NCBI RefSeq assembly: GCF_024166365.1
Contig: NC_064826.1
Location: 57,987,001-58,051,000, forward strand
DNA length: 64,000 bases
Direction: 5' to 3'
DNA from: Elephas maximus indicus
Taxonomy: Eukaryota; Chordata; Mammalia; Proboscidea; Elephantidae
The notes below the pieces were generated by a model that was not told where the DNA came from, did no database searches, and worked only from the letters and a program-made list of their open reading frames with translations. The first letter of the stretch is position 1, and each line of letters opens with the position of its first letter. Made by a program: the position numbers and the translations under genes. This document shows positions 45,346 to 57,920 of this stretch, piece after piece.

Positions 45346-46097
45346 CCCTCTCAATATCATTCTATGATAATAAAGTGTTTAATAGTTTCTTAAATCATAA
45401 ATCATTCTTCTGTACTAACTTGAAGGAATGCATTTTCTGCAAAATTGTATTTTTCAGATATCTCTGAGAACCTTTACAGTTTTTTAATCTTCAACTTAAA
45501 GTTAATGAATACTAGGTGTTAGCAATATATATTAGCACTCCCTTCCACGGAACTCCTTGCCTCCCACCCCTCCCAAAGTAAAATCCTGATAGTACAGCAG
45601 TTCTCTCTTCTCAAAGTTTCCTTTTCCTTTGAACTTAAAAGGCAAGGTCTAATATTAACTTTCTGAGAGCTATCCTGGTTCACTTCAATGTGGTGCTGAA
45701 AAATAAGCTATATTGGTAGTATAATAGGAATTCAGTGTAATTCTACTTGATTTATTATTTCTCCTAGATTACCTAAAGAAATAAACAGTGTCTTCTCTTC
45801 AGCTTAATTTTAAGTTGGACACTTGGAGAAGGCAAGTTCTTGAGTATTGGAAGACCACACAGACTTCAAGGAGAACACGCTAATGTTGACTTTAGTCATC
45901 ACCACTGCAAGTGTTGTTTGACTGGGGAGTCCTCTGTTTGGAGTTTGATCATCTTGACTTCATGGGTATTAATCCTGCTGCTGTGGGTGCCTTGGTCTTA
46001 GCCAAGTCGTGGAGCAAAGTAGCATTAAACTCTGGGGCTATCAACTCTTTACTGGAGCTGCTTTTTTAAATGCTCAGGGACAGTGCCGGTGATTCTG
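45346..46097. other. Intronic, nothing recognised
   Basis: No exon or firm repeat. Confidence 0.4.
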
Positions 46098-46740
46098 TAT
46101 CAGTTTCTTTCTAATGCTGTAACAAATTACCAACTACTTAAAAAAAAAAAAAAAACCCATTGCCATCGAGTCAATTCTGACACAAAGCAACCCTATAGGG
46201 CAGAGTAGAACTGCCCCATAGAGTTTCCAAGGAGTGCCTGGTGGATCCGAACTGCCAATCTTTTGGTTAGCAGCTGTAGTGCTTAACCACTACACCACCA
46301 GGGTTTCCACCAACTACTTAGCGGCTTAAAAATGATACAAATTTATGGTCTTGTAGTTTTGGAGGTCAAAAATCTGTCACATGTTTCAGGGGCTTAAGAT
46401 CAAGGTATCGACAGGGATGTGCTCTTTCTAAAGCCTCTAGGGCAGAATCTGGTCCTTGCCTTTTCTAGTTTCTAGAGGCTACCTGCATTCCTTGGCTTGT
46501 GGCCTTCTCCTGACATCACTCTGACCACTAGTTCCATTGTCACATCTCCTTCTCTGACTCTGATCTTCCTGCCTCCCACTTATAAGCACCCATGTGATTA
46601 TGTTGGGCCCACCTAGATCATCTCCCCATCCCAAGGCCCTTAACTTAATCATGACCTCAAAATTCCTCTTGCCACGTAAGGAGATTAGGATGTGAACATC
46701 TTTGGAGGTCCTTTCTTGTCATTCAGGTGGTCACTGAGAT
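46098..46740 (-). mobile_element. MLT1/MaLR-type LTR, antisense, with nested SINE
   Basis: TGTATCAGTTTCTTTCTAATG, GCTGTAACAAATTACCAAC, GGCTTAAAAATGATACAAAT, then GATTATGTTGGGCCCACC and GGATGTGAACATCTTTGG, the antisense MaLR layout. Confidence 0.7.
46141..46308 (-). mobile_element. AfroSINE with 12-bp target duplication
   Basis: A-run edge, CCATTGCCATCGAGTCAATT and ACACCACCAGGGTTTCC. ACCAACTACTTA is repeated at 46129-46140 and 46309-46320. Confidence 0.96.
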
Positions 46741-46769
46741 GTCTTCTCTTCAGAGAGACTTTCCAGGAC

Positions 46770-47010
46770 CACCTTAGACCCCCATCCACCCTCGTCACTC
46801 TTAACAGCATTGCCTTCTTTTATTAAATATGAGAATAGTGTGTTTGTTTTATACATTTATTTTTTTATTTAACTGTTCATTTCCCTCTACCAGAAGATAA
46901 GCTCCACTAGAGCAGAGACATGGTCAGTCTTCTTCACCACCCTGTTCCCCAAATCTAAATAGTTCCTACCATGTGGTAGGCTCTCAGTAGATGTTTGTTG
47001 AATGAACCTA
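46770..47010 (+). mobile_element. L2 3' end, sense
   Basis: TCCACTAGAGCAGAGACATG, ATGTGGTAGGCTCTCAGTAG, TTTGTTGAATGAA. Confidence 0.8.
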
Positions 47011-47589
47011 TCTGTAGACAGTCTAAGGAGGCCTGCTTTACATTAAAGTCATATTAACATTCTCCTGTACCTATTATTATCAGCAGCGGAAACCTTATTT
47101 ACTAAATAGTAGTTAAACATTATGTCAGTAAATTTTATTTTGAATTTAAATATTTAAGTTTCTCTACGAGACTGGCTAAGATAAAATATCAGATGTAAGA
47201 TGGAGCTGCAGGAAGAATAAAATATAAGAATTAGAATGAATGCAAACAGTAAATATCTTACCAAAAAAAGAATGGTGACATTACCTTGTTCCAGGCTGTA
47301 ATCGTGCTATCAAGATAAGTAACATATGACCCCTGGCCTGTTCACCATAAGTTTGCAATAATAATATTTCTAATTCTAAGGAGATTGAGATAAGATCTGT
47401 AACAGTGGAATAAGTGCCAGGGAAGAATGGAGTAGGGAGAGGTTCATTTTAACTGAGACATCAATTCTGGTAAGCAGAGCTTTCCTTAGGCTGTTCCCAG
47501 AACACCACTGTTGGCATTTTGGGAAACTCCAAGAGCATTTAGGCAAAAGGAAAAACATTGTCCAATGACACAGCATTAAGAAAAATCCT
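47011..47589. other. Intronic, nothing recognised
   Basis: No repeat or exon recognised. Confidence 0.4.
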
Positions 47590-48420
47590 GATGGAAGGAC
47601 AGTGTTTCTATAAGCAGGTAATTTATTCAGTCATCCGGGAAATACTAATTGGGTACTTGCTGGTGGTTAGTACTGAGGCCCTGATGTGGTACTGACGTGT
47701 AGTGAGGAGGAGGGCAGGAGTTTGGAAGCCTTCATAGAAGTGGAACTTGATTTGAGTCTTGAAGGGTAGGGCCATTTCTGGGAAGCAGCCTTGGTGGAGA
47801 TCAGTAGGCAAGGGACTGGTTCAGAAAAATGAAAAATGCATTGCTATCGAGTTGATGCTGACTCATAGCGACCCTATAGGACAGAGTGGAACACCCAATA
47901 GGGTTTCTGAGAAGCGGCTGGAGGGAAGAGTACTCAGCAAATGTGATGGATGAAATTCGAAGAGGAAGTCACAATGAACATAGCTTGTTGAATTAAAAAG
48001 TAGAAAAGAGAACTATGTGTATAAATGGGGTGTGGATGGGTGCTTGAGGACTTGCGTGCTATCATGCCTGGGCTGTGGTAAGTGATTGTGGAGGATCTAG
48101 AAAGAGAGAGATGGTTTGGATTTGATACAGTTGAAAATCTGGGTTTTACATCAGGGGTTTTGGTATGAGGTAACTTTAGAAAGATAAGAGGAATATGATC
48201 TGGGGCAGATGCGAAAATAGAGAGTAAGATGTGGCTCCAAGAACTATCCTAGCAGAAAAAAGAAACCAGGCTTTAGTAGTTTGGGTGTTAATTGGAAACA
48301 CTGAGGAGTTAAAGCTGCATGGTTAATGAGGCTTACAGATAGCCAGATTGTTCGCCATTCTTGGAGTTTTAGGTTTTATGAGGATCGGAATGTGTTAGCA
48401 TCTGAGTTACAGCATTCTCT
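47590..48420 (-). mobile_element. Probable L2 antisense remnant with SINE scrap
   Basis: Wording such as ATTCAGTCATCCGGGAAATA and GTGGAACTTGATTTGAGTC is L2-like in antisense. An AfroSINE tail half (CATTGCTATCGAGTTGATGC, ACTCATAGCGACCCTATAGG) sits at about 47830-47925, antisense. Confidence 0.45.
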
Positions 48421-48884
48421 GATCCCTACTTATTACAAAGACTTTAAAACAGAAGAGTTGTTCTTTCTTTTCAAAAAGCTTTATCATCGTTAAATGAACT
48501 CTTGCGTTTCACCTAATACCATAGCTTACTGTGTGTAAAAATCTTAGGCATGATTGAGGTGCCCTTTATGTCCTACAGAATCTTGGGATGTCCCTTCCTG
48601 CAATGCACTGGTTCCCAGGGAGCACCATCTGCCTCACATGCTGCATATAGTTGTTGCTTAGATAGTTTTTATCCCTAAAATAGTGTTTGTTGTTGTTGTT
48701 TTCTCATTGTAGGAATTATACATTTATTTTAGAAGGTTTGAATATGTAGAAACATACAAACAAAAAAATTCAAGTAGGTTATAGTCCAACTGCTTAAATA
48801 GAGCCATTGTTTAGGGAGTCAAATGAAATAGGCAGGTGCTCTTCCTTTATTTTCACATAATGGACATGATTATTCAATTTGATA

Positions 48885-49130
48885 GTGGGTTGAAGAAGCG
48901 TCCGCCTGACCCATGGTTTTGGGACTTGACAGCCTCCACAACCGCGTGTGAGTTCTGTGAGACATTGCAGCAAATTAGGGAACCCAAAGATGGGGGGGAG
49001 ACTACTGAGGGGAGAGGGAGTAGTTGATGTTAGAGGCGATGGGACTGGTACAACAATTTGGAAAAGTTAGACATTTGGGACATCTTTAACCTCCGCCTCA
49101 TAGGAACCAGCTTTTTGCTGTTCCTTATAA
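48885..49130 (+). mobile_element. Possible ERV LTR-leader fragment
   Basis: GTGAGTTCTGTGAGACATTG, GGAACCCAAAGATGG and CCTCATAGGAACCAGCTTTT align loosely, in order, with the LTR end and leader at 35720-35880. Confidence 0.4.
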
Positions 49131-49612
<482 letters not shown>

Positions 49613-49617
49613 TAAGT

Positions 49618-50527
49618 TTTTTTGGAGCTGCACTCTGCGTTGTCAGATACATATTGAACCCACTTTTATCTTTCTGTAAGGGTTTATTTTCTTGCTGTAT
49701 TATACTACATCTTCCTATATCATCAGTTTAGTATTATATTTGAAACTGTTGTATCTATTAACTGCAAGTTATGAAGTCTAGCAGATACAGGAAATGAATA
49801 TCCATGTGAAATTGAACAGCTGTAACAGATTTGTAAAATGGAGAGCAGGAGTTATTCCACTGTTTTGCATAAGAATGCATGTGGCCTGTTTTCCTAAGAA
49901 TGAGAGTAAATAATGAAAATAATTCTTTGGTTTTTGAAGCATCTTTCTTAAAAGCAGCAGAGAGTTATCCTTTTTGCTTAATGATTCAGAGGACTGGCTG
50001 CATGATGTGTGATTCTGAACAGTGCCTGGTATCCATCAGATGCATTCATTTAGGGGTAGGTTTCTGTGAGGTTTAGGATGCTAGGCTTATTCTGTTAGTA
50101 CAGTGTAATTTTGGAAATAGTCACATGTCTGCCTAGAATTTTAGGTTTGGAATCGTAGAACTTTAAGTTTGGAAGGGCCTTTCGTTAATCACTGGATTTA
50201 TTCTCTTCCCTTCAGGTAAGTGTAGTTTCTCATAAGTTTAGGACATTTATTGTTTGTTCTCATTTTGAAAGAGGTCCCTGTTTACTTCCTATCATGGACA
50301 ATGTGGAGGGACCAGGGAGGGGTCTGCCATGCCGGGGTTCCTCAGATGGGCAGGTCCAGCCCACAGCTTTGCTGGAAGCAGTTATACAATAGCATAGGAA
50401 GAAAATTTGAGGCCACAGGGCAGACAGGTAGATTGAGAGCAAGAACTGGAGCCTAAGTCTTCTATACTAGGGAACCAGCTAGAAGGAAGATTGAGTTAAT
50501 AGAAAAAGACGTAGGAGGCAGGACTTA
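49618..50527. other. Intron 3 start, nothing recognised
   Basis: Short frames at 49879-50456 have no domain. Confidence 0.4.
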
Positions 50528-50735
50528 CAGCTGTGCTATCCAGTATGCTAGCCACTAGCTATATATGGCTACTTAGATTTAAATTAAAAAAAAAAAAAAA
50601 AAATTGTTCTTTAGTTGCATTAGCCCCATTTTGAATGTTCTGTAGCCATATATGGCTAGTGGCTACCTTATTGGACAAGGCAGAAAGTTCTGTTGGGTAG
50701 TGCTGAACTTGCCAACCTTGGAGAAAGTTCCACCG
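50528..50735. mobile_element. Palindromic non-autonomous DNA transposon
   Basis: Inverted arms 50537-50572 and 50642-50677 (36 bases, five mismatches, core TAGCCACTAGC) flank an AT-rich centre with A18. Related to 11721-11922. It looks like a MER-type hAT relic. Confidence 0.65.
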
Positions 50736-51659
50736 GACACTTCTGATTTAGAGATTTCTTTTGGAGAAGCGGCACACGTGAGTGGTTAGATTATTGAGCT
50801 AGTAAATCCCTATAAATTGATTCCAGGTTCAATAAATTAGTATTTAATTTTACTAGTATCCTCATTTATATGGAACTTATTTACAAAGTTGTGGTAATGA
50901 TTTTATTGTGTTAATGGTTAAATCATGTATTAGTTGAATTTATCTTTTAATTAATTAAGGTGTTCATTAACTACATTTCATAAGTAATTCTTCTCTCCCA
51001 CCTGCCTCCCCCACAAACATTTTTGCAGTTCACAAAACAATTTAAATTGAAAAACATTGTGTCAGGTGGAAATTGACTATTTGGGTGATTCAGCAGTGGA
51101 AGTTGTTTGTAATTTCATCATGTATATTTTAAAAATATAACAAAGTATATTTATACTAAACTCATTAAAGTATACTTTATTTCTTGTTCCTAAAATTAAT
51201 GGCCTTGAACATATATAATTTTTCATACCCTTTTAAAATCTAATTTCAAGGAGCATCAGTAAGATTGTTATTAATATCGGATGTAAATACCTTAAAATTT
51301 ACATGTTTAAATGACTTGTTTCAAAATTTACATGATTGACTTGCTTCAGTTTTCAGCATCTTCCATGTTATCTTACAGTTTTTAAAAACTCAACATAAAG
51401 GAATGCATATGCCTTAGAAGATTAACAAAAAAGTAGGAAAAATCTCATAAATGCCACTTCTTGGAGGCCGATTGCCCTATTTTGTGTTGTGATCTTGGCT
51501 ATCCTCAGTCCCTTATCCCCCCCCCACCATCTGTTCCGCTTCTCTGCTTTAGTTTTTAAATAATATCCATCTCTATTCGATATATAGATTGACTTATATG
51601 AAATTGCCATTTTTACGGGTCAGAAAGTTCAACTACCAGCAATTTCATATGGTCAGTTA
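50736..51659. other. Intronic, AT-rich, nothing recognised
   Basis: No exon or firm repeat. A CCCCCCCCC run is at about 51518-51527. Confidence 0.4.
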
Positions 51660-51790
51660 ATCCCCAGTATTTTATTTATTTATTTATTGCCTTTTTCCTC
51701 ACGCTAGAATGTAGGCTCCTTGAGGTCAGAGATTTTCTTTCTTTCACTACTGTATCCTTAGCATAGAATAGATGATAAATTCCAGGTTGA
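51660..51790 (+). mobile_element. L2 3' end, sense
   Basis: GCTAGAATGTAGGCTCCTTG, AGGTCAGAGATTTTC and TGTATCCTTAGCATAGAATA after a TTTA run (51671-51688). Confidence 0.7.
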
Positions 51791-52370
51791 GAATTCATAC
51801 TGAGTCAGAAATGAGAGGCTGGAATTAGGAGACAGAAGATGACCAGGTAAGGCTGTCAGGTGGGGAATATCAAAGTAGCAAAAAAGAAAAAGAGGGTAGA
51901 TATTTGGGATTAGCTTCTGAAAGCTGAGATACCGATTTGGAAAGCCAGGTTCTGGTTTTTTATTTCAGTGACTCTTCCCCATCTCTCCAAGTTATTGTTC
52001 CAGGTGAGAAGCCCCCATGTTTTCTGGTTCTTGACATTTTCAACTCCCTGACTATCAGTACTTGAAGAAAGAAGGTTCTGTCCGTTCTGCCCAAGCGTCC
52101 TCACTTCCTATGGAGAAATCTGAGCCCAGAAACTTTGTTTCTGAAAGGAGAAACACATGTGGCCGTCTTTATCAGAGCATGAAGCTTAGAATTTTAGGAA
52201 GAAGCAGATTTCTTTCTGTTGGGCATTTTTCTTCTTATTGCAATAAAAATATGAAATTAAAAGACTTAAAAAGGGTATAGTAATAGCATAAATGGAAGTT
52301 GCCTGGGCTAAGAAATACCATGGTACTTACTTTTCACCTGGGATTTATATTAAACATAGGTGGCAGGTAG
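51791..52370. other. Intronic, nothing recognised
   Basis: No repeat or exon recognised. Confidence 0.4.
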
Positions 52371-52375
52371 CTGTT

Positions 52376-52884
52376 TGTCTTAGTCATCTAGTGCTGCCAT
52401 AACAGAAGTACTACAAGTGGATGGCTTTAAAAAGAGAAACTTATTTCCTCACAGTAGAGTACACTAAAAGTCTAAATTCAAGGCATTAGCTCCAGGGGAA
52501 GGCTTTCTGTCTGTGTTGGTTCTGGAAGAAGGTCCTTATCTTCAATCTTCCTGTGGTTGAGGAGCTTCTCAGGTGCAGGGACTCCAGGCCCAGAGCTCCT
52601 GGTGCTGCTTACTTGGTGGTATGAGGTCCCCAACTCTCTGCTTGCTTCCTTTTCCTTCTGTCTCTTGAGAGATAAAAGGTGGTGCAGGCCACACCCCAGG
52701 AAAACTCCCTCCACGTTAGATCAGGGAGGTGACCTCAGTAAGGGTGTTGTTACAATCCCCCACCCTAATCCTCTTAACATAAAATTACAGTCACAAAATG
52801 GAAGACTACTACACAGTGCTGGGAATCGTAGCCCAGCCAAACTGATACATACATTTTTGGGGGGATTTAATTCAATCTATGATA
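52376..52884 (-). mobile_element. Solo LTR (MaLR-like), antisense, 5-bp duplication
   Basis: Fourth copy of the 3400-3904 family, 509 bp, TGTCTTAGTCATCTAGTGC to GATTTAATTCAATCTATG. CTGTT at 52371-52375 and 52885-52889 flanks it. Confidence 0.9.
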
Positions 52885-52889
52885 CTGTT

Positions 52890-53993
52890 TTTCTTTATAC
52901 TGTAACAGCCATGGTGATTTGCTAGAGGTTTTTATTTTTTATGTAGAACGTTTCTCCGTTTCAGTTTGTATATTGTTTTGTGGTTCTGTTGGTTAAGGGG
53001 AGGAAGGTGAAAATTGAATATGCTGCTTAAAAGCTTTTTTTCTTAGGAAGTAGTTTTAGGACTGTGCTACATATGGAGTTTGTTTTTTTTTTAAGCTGGA
53101 GGCAAATTGAATGTGTATTTATTTATGTGTTGCTGGATTCTAGTCTTAGAATGGATCCAGTAATACATATTTTTGGATTAGAATGGAAGGAAAAGTGTCA
53201 TTACATAATATTCCTTAGGAATGTTCAGTAAACAAGCTAATCGATGCTCAGATTAAACAACAGAAGTTTAAAATTTGGGTATTTAACTTCTATGGGAGAC
53301 AGATAAAGAATATGGAAAGGTTAAAAAGGAAAAGGATAGCTAGTTCCTGTTTTGTCAAAATGCTAAAGAAAAGCATGGGAAGCAATTTGCAGGACTCGAC
53401 GGCACTGGATTTGGATGTGGAGTCACATAGTTGTGAGATTTCACTTTTAGGGCAGATATATTAATAAAATGAAACATATGGCCTGGCCTGGCCTAACTAG
53501 TCCTGAGGCCACATTGGACCTTTCCAGAGGTCAGCGACTGGTAATATACTTTATTGTGAAACATTCCCCACAAAGAAAAAGGCTCAATACAAATATTTAA
53601 CTACATCATCTGAAAAATTCAGGCCAAGTCTTTTCCTGGAAATGTCTTTCTTCTTTTTCAAGAAGTGGATGATTAAACTGCCCAAAGAAATGAAACAACG
53701 TTGAAAAAAATTCCTTCCAGTATTCCTTGATCCTTTTACTTATAGGTGTCCGGAGAAAAACAATGCATGTAGGCGCACGTGAACACTCCAGGTGGATTGC
53801 GGTTGGTTCTTCTAGCATTTGAAACATAACGTCTTTTAACTTGTTTTTTTGAAAGGGATTCTGCTGACCAGCCCTCAGATCTTACATGATCCAACTCCTA
53901 ATTTTTGACTATCTTTTACAGATTTCCTATCTGTTCTTGTCTTATACCAAAAACAACTAAATAGTTTTTCTCACTGTATGATTCTCGTGGGGC
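52890..53993. other. Intronic, with an orphan SINE tail
   Basis: ACTCGACGGCACTGGATTTG at 53394-53413 is an isolated AfroSINE 3' tail. The rest is unassigned. Confidence 0.5.
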
Positions 53994-54120
53994 GGAGCCC
54001 AGTGGTTAAGAGTTCAGCTGCTAACTAAAAGGTCGGCAGTTTGAATCTACCACCTATGGGACAGCTCTACTCTGTGCTGTAGGATAGCTATGAGTTTAAA
54101 TCGACTCTTCGGCAGCAGAT
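53994..54120 (+). mobile_element. AfroSINE, internally deleted
   Basis: GGAGCCCAGTGGTTAAGAG, GGTCGGCAGTTTGAATC, then a jump to CCTATGGGACAGCTCTACTC, so the linker is missing. Confidence 0.88.
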
Positions 54121-54169
54121 TTTTTAATGATCTTTGTAGTCTCCTCTTTTGGGGGTAGGGAGGAAAACT

Positions 54170-54495
54170 AGGAACTCAGACATGACAGATGTCAGCAGAT
54201 GGGGTTGTCCATGCAGGAAGGAGGTGGTGTGGAGACAGGGGAGGTGGAGAAGCAGGAGCAAGGTTGGATGAGGAACATCCAATTGTGCTCAAATGGGCAA
54301 ATGGGCAAGTGAGGGCCTGGTGCAGGGGTGAAGGGTAGCACTAAAAGCGTGTGTTGTCAGGGACAGACCATCTCTGAAAGGTGACATTTTAACTGAAGGT
54401 GCCCCTAGGTAGAGGGAACATCAAGTGTCAAGGCCTTGAGGTGGGAACAAGCTTGGCATGTTTGAGAGACAGAAAGGTGACCAAGAAAGGTGAAA
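54170..54495 (-). mobile_element. L2 internal fragment, antisense
   Basis: AGGTGACATTTTAACTGAAG, AGTGTCAAGGCCTTGAGG, GGAACAAGCTTGGCATGTTT, antisense L2 wording. Confidence 0.7.
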
Positions 54496-54529
54496 CAAAT
54501 ATGTAAATACATGTATTTATTGTATATTC

Positions 54530-55560
54530 TAATGTGTTTTCAAAGCAATCTTTTCTGAAGATCTGTCCATCAGTTATTGGGTCTAGACCATCATACTATT
54601 TGTTGTAGCCTTATGTGTTTTCGTATCTGGTGTGAAAAAATTTCTCATTTTCTTTTGCAAAACTTTCATAGATATTTTCGCCTTTTCTAATATGCACGTT
54701 CAGAATAATTTTGTCATTCTCCTTTGGAATTTTAACTGGACTGTCATTAAATCTCTAATTTGGGAAAAAATAGATATTTTTACTGAGTCCTGTCGTCCAA
54801 CACCATGATGTATTTCTTTTTATTTAAGCATTCTTTCCTGTATTTCAGTAATATTTAATATTTCTGGTTTTATAGGTCCTACACATTTCAAGTAGAGCAT
54901 TTTCCAAGGAATTTTTTTTTTTGCTCCTGTGGATGTGATTTTTTTCATCATATTTTATATATTTATTAGTATTATAGAGGAAAGCCATTGAATTGTAATG
55001 TGCCTTGTTGGACTTTCTTAATACTGCTGTTGGTTTTCATTGTTACTTCGGAGTTTTCTAGCTTGATAGTAACATGACTGGAAATCATAAGAGCTTTTTT
55101 TCTTTCCAAAATGATAGTACTTATTACTATTACCCACCTTGATTTTTTTCCTAGAAATTTCTTAGCAGTATTATTTGGTGATAATGGCATCTTTGTTTTG
55201 GTTCTTTTGGTAATAGGAATATCTCTAGTATTCATCGTTAAATAGGATGTTGATTGTTGATTTGAGAGAGCTAATCTTCATCATGTTGATGAAGTGTCCC
55301 ATATCTTGTTGATTAAGTTTATTTTTTTTCTCTTTAGGGATGGGTATTAGATTTTTAAATGAATGCCTTTCTAGTCAATTCAGATGAACGTGGATTTTCT
55401 TATTTGACCCATTATTGTGATTTATTATATTAATGTTTTCCATACTAATATACTAAAAATTATTCTTGACTTCAGAGAATAAACTGTGCTTCGTCATGTT
55501 GGATAATTCAGTGTTGCAGCCTATGTGTTGATAGCCTCTAGTTGTGAGTCTAAAATGAAT
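54530..55560 (-). mobile_element. Old L1 ORF2 region, antisense
   Basis: TTTTAACTGGACTGTCATTA and similar blocks through GCCTTTCTAGTCAATTCAG match antisense L1 ORF2 (palm to thumb region). Highly decayed. Continues near 56500-56620 after an insertion. Confidence 0.7.
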
Positions 55561-55584
55561 TATACTTGCAGTTTTTATCTAAAT

Positions 55585-56400
55585 TATTATGTCACAAGCC
55601 CCCCTGCTGGCCTTCCTGTTTAAATTGTCTCCTTCTCCAATTGTTTCTCTCAGCTGTTTTCTGAGACTTCTTTCTTTAGCTTTTCATCTGGCCACTGTGT
55701 TCCTGCCTGTGCTGCACTGACCCTCATGAGAGCTTCTCTGCCAGGCACAACCAGTGAACGCTGCTAACATCTGCTAGGAGTGGTTACTCCAAGAACCCAC
55801 AGGCCCAAACCATCTTCACAGTCCTGATTTAGCTTCTGGCATGCCTTACTGTGGAGGGTCCGCATAGCCACTGGGAGAACATAGACATATCTTCCTTTCA
55901 GAGCCAGGCAGAGAAAAGAAGGGCAAGTACATTCTTTCCCTGGTCCAAGCCACCAGCCATTCTGTCACAGGACAAAAAGCAGTGGGGACATCCACTCTCA
56001 GTGAAATTAGACCCTTGTTCTCAAGGTTATAATGTGACTCCCATGACTTGACAGTATTTTTCCCATAATAAGGTTTATTCAACCTGAAACAATACTATAC
56101 GTGGGATGCCCGCATTTCCGTGTCACTGTGCTTACTGCAGCCCAAAGTGAAGATAGATCAGAATTGTACAACTTTCCTGTTTTAGCTCTGGCTCCTAATT
56201 TTCTCTGATCCCTTGCTTAGACAAAGACAAAGTTTTCAGGAATAGGGCAGTCCAACAAACAACAAATTTGTAGGGGCACATCTCTGTAGTTAGCCCTTGA
56301 GGTGACTGCGGTTGCTTTTCTGTACCGGTTCAAGCCTTCTCAAGGGTTCTTACAACTCCAGGGGCTTGTTAGGGCGACATGCACAAGACAAAAGGAGGTT
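55585..56400. mobile_element. LTR-like insertion in L1, family unknown
   Basis: Starts TGTCACAAGCCCCCCTG, has an AATAAGGTTTATTCA poly(A)-type signal near 56068, and ends near GACATGCACAAGACA. It is GC-richer than the surrounding L1. It resembles a solo LTR of about 0.8 kb. Flanking duplication not identified. Confidence 0.4.
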
Positions 56401-56499
56401 GGCTCAAATGCAAAGTCTAGTTTCCATTTTAGAATGCTGCAAATGATTGCATTTTCTTGAAGTTTTCTGGCTTAAAATTTTAAGATCCAGTCTCTATAT

Positions 56500-57044
56500 G
56501 TAACCCATTACTAACTGCTGAGATAGATTTGCTGTTATGTTCTTCAGAATTTTTTTCATTTACATTTATAGATAATATTGGTATTAGCCCTTTTTTGGGT
56601 ATCAGAGTTTAAAAGCTGTATAAAATGAATTTTTCACATACAAAAAACTCCCTGAAATGTTATCACGTATAGTATAGGAATCATATGTGTATTTTTTAAT
56701 GTTATAAGTCCTTATATTTATCATGATAGCCGTGGAACCTTTTAAAGAGGTAAGTATTTAATAAACTTTTTTTGGATGGATATTGGAATATTCAGGTTTT
56801 CTACTTGTTTTTTTAAGTCAACTTTTGGAAATTGTATTTTTCCAAATAATTGCCAAGATCATGGGAAGTTTCAACTTTTTTAGCATCTGTGTGCTAAGAA
56901 AATGATTTCTTAAATTTCCTATGCATCTGTTACTACATACTTGTTCTCAATACTACTTTTATTTGTGCTTTTATCAAATATAAACTCAAATATATCATAT
57001 AAACTTTTGAGAACATATTTATTAAATAAAATGTAACACTTCTG
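56500..57044 (-). mobile_element. L1 ORF2 remnant resumed, then unassigned AT-rich
   Basis: TTCAGAATTTTTTTCATTTA and ATAATATTGGTATTAGCCC continue the L1 interrupted at about 55560. Beyond 56620 no firm assignment. Confidence 0.5.
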
Positions 57045-57432
57045 ATTTGTTAAATGGCTTTATTGAGGTCATAAAATTTACACATTTAAAGTATGTAAGT
57101 CAGTGATTTTTAGTAACTTTACTGAGTGGAGCAACCATCACCATAAATCAGCTTTGGAACACTTTAATCATTCCTCTAATATGATCCCTCATTCCCATTT
57201 GCAGTTTACCCCATTCCTATCCCTAGCTCCAGGCAACCACTAATCTACTTTGTTTCCCTACAAATTTGCCTTTTCTGGACATTCCGTATGAAGATAATGA
57301 TACAATATGTGGTCTCTTGTCTGGCTTTTACTTGGTGTAGTGTTTTTTGAAGTTCATCTATGATGTAGCCTGTGTCAGTAGTTCATTTTTTTTTTTAATG
57401 TGTTTAGGTGAAGGCAGCTTTATACCATATTC

Positions 57433-57488
57433 CACAACGTGGTATATCCATACAATACTGCTCAATTGTATGGATATATCACATTGTG
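57433..57488. repeat. 24-bp inverted repeat with 8-base loop
   Basis: 57433-57456 and 57465-57488 pair with two mismatches around ACTGCTCA. The right arm is the normal L1 sequence, so the left arm is an inverted copy of it. Confidence 0.85.
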
Positions 57489-57672
57489 TCTATTCATTGA
57501 TAATGAGTATTTAGGTAGTGTATAAAAAAAAAAAATACCTAAATATTTAGGTAGTTTATAGTTTGGGGCTATTACGAATACTGTTGTTGTGAACAGTTAC
57601 ATGCAAGTCTTTGTGTGACTGTGTTGTCATTTCTCTTAGATAGATGACTAAAGAGTGGAATTGCTGGGAGTT

Positions 57673-57870
57673 ACAGTAGGATCACTGGTGACTCAATGGT
57701 TAAGCATTTGGCTGCTAACTGGAAGGTTGGAGGTTCGAACCTACCAGGTGCTCCTTGGTAGAAAAGACTTCATAAAGAGTACAGCCTGGAAAACCCTATG
57801 TGGCAATTTTATTCCGTCCTATAGGGTCACTGTGAGTTGGAATGAGTTTGAGGGTACACGTCAACAGCAT
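57673..57870 (+). mobile_element. AfroSINE long variant
   Basis: GGATCACTGGTGACTCAATG, GGAGGTTCGAACCTACC, an insert CATAAAGAGTACAGCCTGG, and TCACTGTGAGTTGGAATG. Confidence 0.9.
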
Positions 57871-57920
57871 GGTAGTTTTATGTTTAACGTTGAGAAATCC
57901 CAGGCTGCTTTCTAAAGTGG

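Larger units (their letters stand above)
57045..57920 (-). mobile_element. L1M 3' end, antisense, with nested SINE and hairpin
   Basis: TTTATTGAGGTCATAAAATT, CAGGCAACCACTAATCTACT, CTTTTCTGGACATTCCGTAT and AGAGTGGAATTGCTGGGAG. A SINE is nested at 57673-57870. Confidence 0.88.
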
